64,000 bases of DNA, from the NCBI RefSeq assembly GCF_003172895.1, contig NZ_QGKL01000029.1:269412-333411 (forward strand), given 5' to 3'. The first letter of the stretch is position 1. Each line of letters opens with the position of its first letter. Made by a program: the position numbers and the translations under genes. This document shows, one piece after another, positions 63,831 to 64,000 of the stretch. Origin of the DNA: Leucothrix arctica (GTDB lineage: Bacteria > Pseudomonadota > Gammaproteobacteria > Thiotrichales > Thiotrichaceae). The notes beneath the pieces were generated by a model. It did no database searches and was not told the DNA's origin. It saw only the letters and a list, made by a program, of their open reading frames with translations.

Positions 63831-64000
63831 CTGCTTTTTTGTGTAGCTTGATTGTTCAGTAGCTAATGACTGCTTACCGTCTGCTATGTCATCAATATAT
63901 TTAAAAGCAGCGTATTGTTTCTTTGTCATCATTTCTTCTGGAGGAAGTTCTTTATAGAGCTTTTGTAACCACTTGCTCGACCTGCGGGTACTCTTCCAAA
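63786..64000 (-). CDS. Partial protein running into the transposase 3' end
   Basis: A leftward frame is open for 71 codons from the window edge to a TAA at 63786, inside the transposase gene. It encodes a Lys/Glu-rich stretch with KLYKELPPEEMMTKKQYA and KYIDDIADGKQ, not a shadow of the transposase. The last 20 or so codons coincide with the IS end, so this looks like the 5' part of a gene cut by the insertion. Product unknown. Confidence 0.4.
   Translation of the reverse strand, partial: WKSTRRSSKWLQKLYKELPPEEMMTKKQYAAFKYIDDIADGKQSLATEQSSYTKKQLRVENRVVVNFLFE

Noticed and set aside
62765..63850. Clear terminal inverted repeats for the IS element
   Set aside because: No matching left and right ends could be found by eye; boundaries are left at the coding region.

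Overview
The window is 64 kb of chromosome from a moderately AT-rich, Gram-negative bacterium, most likely a gammaproteobacterium. Support comes from the housekeeping genes (mnmG-rsmG, separate glyQ and glyS, gshB with an OsmC-type gene, cysH of the PAPS type, cca, bioD, gpmI, pabBC), from many lipobox lipoproteins, and from Tat, DUF1800 and DUF1501 proteins. I cannot name the genus from sequence alone; a free-living, probably aquatic lineage is an inference. No tRNA, rRNA or CRISPR array was recognised.

Layout. 0-4.7 kb (minus strand): a sigma factor overlapping a membrane Ser/Thr kinase, followed by three small secreted proteins, two of them DUF4360 paralogs. 4.9-6.3 kb: gshB plus an OsmC-like protein, preceded by a strong leftward terminator that implies a small RNA. 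6.7-10.7 kb (plus): ECF sigma factor, membrane anti-sigma factor, secreted subtilase, signal peptidase, then bioD. 10.7-16.5 kb: mnmG-rsmG and glyQS. 16.5-17.26 kb: no credible protein gene, but several hairpins including a tandemly duplicated structured element. 17.3-19.4 kb: a lone CobH-like protein with an altered catalytic residue, and an ankyrin lipoprotein with a structured 5' leader. 19.4-28 kb: comM broken by a dinucleotide slip, gpmI, a CAP-domain lipoprotein, a DsbA-family protein, cysH, cca, a LysE exporter, and an FMN riboswitch in front of a type II lumazine synthase.

28.5-39.5 kb: hydrolases, nudC, a 26-residue membrane protein, an RDD protein, fused pabBC, then a run of small genes without clear function (34.0-36.7 kb), a SGNH hydrolase, a lipoprotein and a YbdG-type MscS channel. 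39.6-45.9 kb: a very large secreted GEVED/DUF11 protein and a fabF homolog divergent from a TetR regulator. 46-51.4 kb: a signalling cluster (CheB-CheR-PAS fusion, PAS-GGDEF-EAL protein, receiver-like protein with Glu in place of the phospho-Asp). 52-57.1 kb: a beta-hydroxyacid dehydrogenase and a DUF1800/DUF1501 pair. 57.4-61.5 kb: an AEC transporter divergent from a GntR-kdgK-uxuA cluster for hexuronate breakdown. 61.6-64 kb: an HCCA-isomerase-like protein, a small membrane protein, and an IS481-type transposase that appears to split a minus-strand gene.

The parts most worth following up are the duplicated hairpin elements at 16.7-16.94 kb, the sigma/anti-sigma/subtilase/signal-peptidase module, the CobH-like protein lacking its catalytic His, the structured leader of the ankyrin lipoprotein, and the CheB-CheR/c-di-GMP/pseudo-receiver cluster. 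Functions are assigned by recognising family motifs by eye; no database search was possible.
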